A stretch of 12,005 nt of DNA. It comes from an uncultured Sphingobacteriia bacterium. GTDB taxonomy: Bacteria; Bacteroidota; Bacteroidia; Chitinophagales; Chitinophagaceae. Positions 7,319 to 12,005 of this stretch are shown here, in pieces; the first letter of the stretch is position 1; each line of letters opens with the position of its first letter. Location of the stretch: positions 1 through 12,005 of the forward strand of contig CAMFKK010000038.1 in assembly GCA_945957225.1 (NCBI GenBank), written 5' to 3'. A program made the translations under genes and the position numbers. The notes below the pieces were generated by a model. The model worked only from the letters and a program-made list of their open reading frames with translations. It was not told the origin of the DNA and searched no databases.

Positions 7319-8734
7319 TTAATAACCAGGGTTCTGGGTAATCAAACCATTGGTCAAATCAACTTCTCTTTTAGGAATGGGATAGACCCATTTGGTTGAA
7401 TTGGTCAGAGCTGCATTTGGTGCAACGCCGTTTCTAATATTGTCAAACATGTCATGCCCTTCAAAAGCCAATTCCCATCTACGTTCTTTTAAAATAGCCG
7501 TGATTAAATCATTGGCTGTTGCAAAACTAGCAGCGGTAAAAGGCGCAGGTTTAAGACCCGCAGGAAAAGAACGTTGTCTAATAGCATTCAAGAGTGTTAT
7601 GGCTTCTGCATTCACAGAACTAGTAGACCTAACCAAGGCTTCTGCCTTGTTCAAATAGATTTCACTTAAACGGATAATGGGTAAATGATCCCTACCAGTT
7701 GGGTTGGCAAATTTAGAAGGGCAGAATAAACTAGCAGGACCCGCAGTGTTACCCACCACCATCATACTGGCGCTATTTCTAATATCATTGGCAGCATAGG
7801 TAGCTAAGAAAGCAGGTGCCGGCCAAATAGCGGTTTTGGCATAATAACCCGTGAGGTTATTTTCCGTTGCGTCTGAATTATAACTAACTGGAAAAGCAAA
7901 AATGAATTCAGTGCTCAAAGCCAAATTAGCTGTGGCCGATGTAACCGGGAAAACCAATGCAGGAGAACTAGCCAACACATATTGTGTGGTATTGGTCATG
8001 GCAAGCGCCGAATAGCTAACCGCTTTTGCATAGTCACGCATGTATAAACAAACCCTTGATGCCAAAGCATTACAGGTTGTTTTTTGTGCCCTACCTCTAA
8101 AAGCTTGGGGAGTGGCAGTGGTAAGATCTGTTAGATTAGCAGCAGCTTCATCCAAGTCTTTTAAAATTTGCTTGTACACATCCGAGCAAGATGAACGAGG
8201 AAGATTTTTACTTACGTCATAGTTAGAATAATTCACCAACTGCAAGGGAACCCCAGGACCAGCTAGATTACCCGTAATGGCACCACTTCCAAAATCCCTG
8301 AGGAGAATAAAATAGTTTAATGCACGAACAAATTTTGCTTCAGCAATCAGTTTGGTTTTTACCGCCCCATCAAAATTGGAATTGGGAATCAGGTTAATGA
8401 TTACGTTGGCTTCGTTGATGGCATTGTAGTGGTTGTTCCAAACAGTCTGTACCAAGTTTGATCCAGAAGTAAGGGTACCATTCCACAAAGACAAAAATCC
8501 ACTTGTTGGAATAGTGAGTGCGTTACCCGTTGCCACATCGGCACTCATGTAATAATAGTTCTTGATGGCGGAATAAGATTTAAAATAAGCACTGGCCAAG
8601 AGCGCATCTGCACTATTGGGGCTACTCAATACCTGTGATTCCGTAAGAATATTTTCAGGAGGCAGTTCCAATTGCTTGCTGCAAGAGCTAAGCACAATTA
8701 GTAAAACACCCAATATGTTGATAGTTGATTTCAT
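7319..8734 (-). CDS. SusD/RagB-family nutrient-binding outer-membrane lipoprotein (SusD2)
   Basis: This 471-residue SusD-type lipoprotein is the surface partner of SusC2. The signal peptide ends in a good lipobox, VLSSC, with Cys18 as acylation site, followed by a flexible polar linker and the family's N-terminal helix (NILTESQVLSSPNSADALL). Other landmarks are 'AEAKFVRALNYFILLRDFG' (about 131-149), 'LPIIRLSEIYLNKAEAL' (about 351-367), 'ILKERRWELAFEGHDMFDNI' (about 414-433), and YPIPKREVDL leading to a terminal NPGY. Length is at the compact end for the family and clearly different from SusD1. Besides the lipid-bearing cysteine the mature protein has four others (183, 221, 229, 338). It lies 19 nt downstream of susC2 and 38 nt upstream of the thioredoxin gene, all in one orientation, which argues for co-transcription. 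Substrate unknown. Confidence 0.95.
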   Translation of the reverse strand: MKSTINILGVLLIVLSSCSKQLELPPENILTESQVLSSPNSADALLASAYFKSYSAIKNYYYMSADVATGNALTIPTSGFLSLWNGTLTSGSNLVQTVWNNHYNAINEANVIINLIPNSNFDGAVKTKLIAEAKFVRALNYFILLRDFGSGAITGNLAGPGVPLQLVNYSNYDVSKNLPRSSCSDVYKQILKDLDEAAANLTDLTTATPQAFRGRAQKTTCNALASRVCLYMRDYAKAVSYSALAMTNTTQYVLASSPALVFPVTSATANLALSTEFIFAFPVSYNSDATENNLTGYYAKTAIWPAPAFLATYAANDIRNSASMMVVGNTAGPASLFCPSKFANPTGRDHLPIIRLSEIYLNKAEALVRSTSSVNAEAITLLNAIRQRSFPAGLKPAPFTAASFATANDLITAILKERRWELAFEGHDMFDNIRNGVAPNAALTNSTKWVYPIPKREVDLTNGLITQNPGY

Positions 8735-8753
8735 ACTAAAATTTTATATTGAT

Positions 8754-11700
8754 TTACAATCCAATTTTAAATCCAATTCTAAAACTGCGCGGATTAGGCA
8801 TGCTGATCTCATCATAACCAGCTTGCAACACAGAAGAACCATAGGCGCTTACTTCAGGATCAATACCTGTATACTTGGTAATCAAGAATACATTGTTGGC
8901 TTCTACATAGAGTTTAATATTGCCACCAACAATACCTGCTTTTTTCAACAGACCTTGACCAAGGTTATAAGCCAGGGTAAGGTTTTTCAAACGGATAAAT
9001 GAACCATCTTCTAAGAACCTAGAAGAGTTTCTACCCAAGGTATAGTCAGTGAATTGAGAAGTGCTACCACCGGGCGTGAAAGCCGTATTGGATTTATTAA
9101 TTAGTGCAGGAATCTCAGTCAGATCACCTGGTTGTTTCCAGTAGTTTAAGATATCTCTAGAAAGGTTGGGAGCGTCTACAGAGCTAAAGGCATACATAGA
9201 AGCTTTGGCACCATTGAAGACCGTGTTTCCAGAAGCAAAAGTGAAGAAGAAAGAGAATTCAAAATCCTTGTAACGGATTCTGTTGTCAAAGCCACCAAAG
9301 AATTTGGGTAAGGCATCGCCCAGATTTCTACGCTGACTATTATAGTCTTTAGAAGTACCGGTGTACAAAATTTCAAAAGGAATCAATGAAACCGTATCGT
9401 TGGCGCCAATCCAGCGTGGGTTACCCGTTGCTGCGTCTACACCACCCCAATACATGAGGTTAAATGCGGTGGCAGAACCACCTTCTGTCCAAAAGCGTCC
9501 ACCAGATCTTTCTGCGGTAAGAGAAGCGTCTAACTTATTGGCAAAGTCTAAACGAGTGATAATATTTTCATTGCGTGCAATATTGAAACTACTGATCCAG
9601 CTAAAGTCTTTCTTGTCAATATTCTTGGTAGTGATGGTAAATTCAAAACCCTTATTCACCAACTCACCCAAGTTTTGTTGTTGTGTACTGAACCCAACAA
9701 AACCAGGAAGACCACCATTTACCAACAAATTTTTGGTTGTACGTTGATAGTATTCTGCTGTTACCCTAATACGGTTTTGCAAGAATCCGGCGTCAATACC
9801 AAAATCAATATTGGTAGTCTGTTGCCATTTTAAATCGGCGTTAGCAGGGCGTGTTCCGCTAATAATAGTTGTACCCGCATAAGTAGTACCCGTGCTGGTA
9901 TAAGAATACTGTCCTAGGCTACCATAATAACCAGCACCACCATCGGTACCTGTTAAACCCCAACTACCACGAAGTTTTAGCTCATTGATCCAAGTGGTAT
10001 TTTTTAGGAATTTTTCTTTAGACAACACCCAACCCGCAGAAACAGAAGGGAAACTTACATAACGGTTATTGGCACTAAACCTAGAAGAACCATCCACCCT
10101 ATTGGTAATACCCAATAAGTATTTGTCTTTATAACCATAGTCTAATCTACCCAAGAAAGAAGCCAGTGTCCATTCTTGATTCAAGGCATTGGTCACAGAT
10201 CTTGTAGAGGCAGAGATAATACTCAAAACCCGATCATCCATAAAGTTAGATGCGGTAAGCGTAGTAGCACTTTCTGTAGATCGCTCAAAACTTTGACCAA
10301 CCACACCACTAATACTGTGATCACCAAAACGCTTGTTAAAATTCAAGAGGTTGTTGACTACGGTTTTTAGGTTGTTGATATTGCTTTCTGTAGCAGCACC
10401 ACGCAGGGTACCTTGTTTGTCAATCTCCCGGCTATAGGCTTTGGTATTATACCAGTCAACACCAAAGTCAAAACGATAGGTTAACCAACTAGCCAATTTC
10501 CATTCTGCAAACACAGAACTAATAGCGCGCAAATCAGTTACCTGATTCTTACCCGTATTAATAGTACCTACTGGATTCAAATCTCTTTGAGGAGCTGTAC
10601 CGTTAATGATATTACCCGGAGCATATACGGCTCTCCAAGCATAGAGACCCAAACTATCATAGACAGGAATATTGGGTGCTTTAATTACCGCGTCATAATA
10701 AGCGCGCTGTGCATTGAGTGCATTGTTTACCGTAGAACTAAGCGCAGAAGAAATGCCCACTTTAAAATTATTGGTCAAGGCGGTTTCTACATTCACCCTT
10801 GCTTGTGCACGCTGAAAATCATTGTTGGTAATATAAGAGGCTTCTTTGTCATAACCACCACTGATAAAATAACGGGTCTTGTCTGTGCCCCCACTAACAG
10901 ATGCCGAAAGATTATAACCAATACCTGTTTGCAAAATCTGGTCTAACCAATTGGTATTATATCCTTTTTTAAAAGCCCTGTTGGCAGGAGGCCAACCCAC
11001 GGTAGGTCTTCTGTTATTGAGTGTATCAAAATAGGCAGTGTAGAAAGTACTGTATTCATCACCCGTCATAATAGAGGGAAGATTAAAAGCTTGCTGCGCC
11101 GATGTTCCAATACCAATATTCACTCTAGGTTTACCCAAGGCACCTTTCTTGGTGGTAATTAGAATTACTCCAGCAGCACCACGGCTACCATAGATAGAAG
11201 TAGCATAAGCGTCTTTTAAGACTTCCATGCTTTCAATATCGTCAGGGTTCAAATTGGCCAAGGGATTTCTTTCAAACTGGTTTCTGGGTGTATAATTATT
11301 GGCCGTAATGGGTTGTGTAAAAGTAGCAGCAGATCCACTAGCACTAAAGTTGGTTGAGTTACTGGTTCTGTCTTGACCATACATGGGTACACCATCAATC
11401 ACAATCAAAGGCGTATTACCCGCATCGCTTAAAGTAGTCACACCACGAATGGTAATGGCAGAAGCCGAACCTGGAGCACCATTTGCAGGAGATACTTGAA
11501 CACCTGCCAATCTACCCTGTAATAATTTGTCAACGGAAACAGGATTAGAACCCACCAGGTCAGGTTTTAGGGTTCCAACAGATCCGGTTAATTTACGTCT
11601 GTCTACTTTGCCATAACCAATGACTACCACGTCTTTCATGGTTTTCACAGTTGGTTGTAGCTCAATGAACTTGGCCATTTTGCCATCAACCACGGGTACT

Positions 11701-11951
11701 TCACGGTCTTCATAACCTACAGAAGAAATGATCAGGATCAAATTTCCTGTGTTGGCTTTAAGACTGAATTCCCCTTTTTCATTGCTGACGGTTCCGGTAT
11801 TGGTTCCCTTTACGCGAATAGATGCGCCTGAAATGGGAAAGCCATCCTGTTCTTCACGAATGACTCCGGAAATTGTTTTAACCTGGGCATCTGCCGCAAT
11901 GCTTCCTAAAAGCAGGAGGAGGGCAAGGGCCAGTTGTGAAATTTTACGCAT
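8754..11951 (-). CDS. SusC/RagA-family TonB-dependent outer-membrane transporter (SusC2)
   Basis: This 1065-residue protein is a complete SusC-type transporter. I place the start at 11951 (MRKISQLALALLLLLGSIAA, signal peptide ending near DAQ); an in-frame ATG at 11984 would add 11 residues (MLYIKPPKANC) in front of an otherwise normal signal peptide. Next come a carboxypeptidase-regulatory-like domain (about 26-100, GFPISGASIRVKGT, IISSVGY), a TonB-box-like KDVVVIGYG (106-114), and the plug with LIVIDGVP and the hallmark VLKDAYATSIYGSRGAAGVI (about 244-263). A barrel follows. The plug carries an Asn/Ser/Thr-rich insertion at about 191-233, absent from SusC1. The final residue is Leu rather than the more usual aromatic. 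No STN domain and no mature cysteine are seen. It is probably the first gene of the susC2-susD2-thioredoxin operon, though its promoter lies near or beyond the window edge. Confidence 0.94.
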   Translation of the reverse strand: MRKISQLALALLLLLGSIAADAQVKTISGVIREEQDGFPISGASIRVKGTNTGTVSNEKGEFSLKANTGNLILIISSVGYEDREVPVVDGKMAKFIELQPTVKTMKDVVVIGYGKVDRRKLTGSVGTLKPDLVGSNPVSVDKLLQGRLAGVQVSPANGAPGSASAITIRGVTTLSDAGNTPLIVIDGVPMYGQDRTSNSTNFSASGSAATFTQPITANNYTPRNQFERNPLANLNPDDIESMEVLKDAYATSIYGSRGAAGVILITTKKGALGKPRVNIGIGTSAQQAFNLPSIMTGDEYSTFYTAYFDTLNNRRPTVGWPPANRAFKKGYNTNWLDQILQTGIGYNLSASVSGGTDKTRYFISGGYDKEASYITNNDFQRAQARVNVETALTNNFKVGISSALSSTVNNALNAQRAYYDAVIKAPNIPVYDSLGLYAWRAVYAPGNIINGTAPQRDLNPVGTINTGKNQVTDLRAISSVFAEWKLASWLTYRFDFGVDWYNTKAYSREIDKQGTLRGAATESNINNLKTVVNNLLNFNKRFGDHSISGVVGQSFERSTESATTLTASNFMDDRVLSIISASTRSVTNALNQEWTLASFLGRLDYGYKDKYLLGITNRVDGSSRFSANNRYVSFPSVSAGWVLSKEKFLKNTTWINELKLRGSWGLTGTDGGAGYYGSLGQYSYTSTGTTYAGTTIISGTRPANADLKWQQTTNIDFGIDAGFLQNRIRVTAEYYQRTTKNLLVNGGLPGFVGFSTQQQNLGELVNKGFEFTITTKNIDKKDFSWISSFNIARNENIITRLDFANKLDASLTAERSGGRFWTEGGSATAFNLMYWGGVDAATGNPRWIGANDTVSLIPFEILYTGTSKDYNSQRRNLGDALPKFFGGFDNRIRYKDFEFSFFFTFASGNTVFNGAKASMYAFSSVDAPNLSRDILNYWKQPGDLTEIPALINKSNTAFTPGGSTSQFTDYTLGRNSSRFLEDGSFIRLKNLTLAYNLGQGLLKKAGIVGGNIKLYVEANNVFLITKYTGIDPEVSAYGSSVLQAGYDEISMPNPRSFRIGFKIGL

Positions 11952-12005
11952 GCAGTTAGCTTTTGGTGGTTTTATGTACAGCATATTACTTAATAAAGCA
12001 GGGAG

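Noticed and set aside
546..11951. Duplication of one SusCD pair producing the other
   Set aside because: Apart from shared family motifs the two pairs differ in length, in insertions and in most residues, and the DNA around the plug hallmark is only loosely similar, so no recent duplication is supported.
11952..11984. Upstream start for susC2
   Set aside because: The 11 extra residues (including Pro-Pro-Lys and Cys) precede a complete, normal signal peptide starting at 11951; the shorter form is more likely.

Overview
The window looks like chromosomal DNA from a Bacteroidota bacterium, most likely of the Chitinophagaceae or a related soil/freshwater family (an inference). The reasons are two SusC/SusD outer-membrane uptake pairs, lipoprotein signal peptides, almost no Shine-Dalgarno sequences ahead of the starts, AT-rich leaders, and a TlpA-type thioredoxin lipid-envelope context typical of that phylum. 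No RNA gene, CRISPR array, transposase, integrase or phage gene is visible.

Layout: bases 1-417 hold the C-terminal part of a LysR-type regulator on the + strand, cut by the window edge. Everything else is on the - strand and is read from right to left. The first unit is susC2 (11951-8754), susD2 (8734-7319) and a thioredoxin-fold gene of the TlpA family (7280-5880), with gaps of only 19 and 38 nt, so very probably one operon. A 243-nt gap (5637-5879) follows, containing a GC-rich, hairpin-rich element that resembles a dispersed intergenic repeat, an 8-bp inverted repeat and a weak promoter candidate. The second unit is susC1 (5636-2523) and susD1 (2501-546), 21 nt apart, ending in a convincing strand-specific intrinsic terminator at 465-499, which also separates it from the convergent LysR gene.

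How it works together: each SusC is a TonB-dependent beta-barrel in the outer membrane, and each SusD is the surface lipoprotein that lids it and captures the ligand. The two pairs are clearly different from each other (SusD of 651 versus 471 aa, SusC of 1037 versus 1065 aa), so they probably take up different nutrients. The TlpA-like protein is exported and carries an intact WCGPC active site; it presumably does periplasmic thiol-disulfide chemistry connected with the first pair. No glycoside hydrolase, peptidase, sulfatase, sigma/anti-sigma pair or hybrid two-component sensor lies in the window, so the substrates cannot be named. Neither SusC has the extra N-terminal signalling (STN) domain of FecR/sigma-coupled receptors.

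Overall this is a fairly ordinary nutrient-uptake region. The parts most worth a second look are the structured intergenic element, the long uncharacterised region in front of the thioredoxin domain, and the extra segments in SusC2 and SusD1. I found no convincing evidence of an undescribed system.
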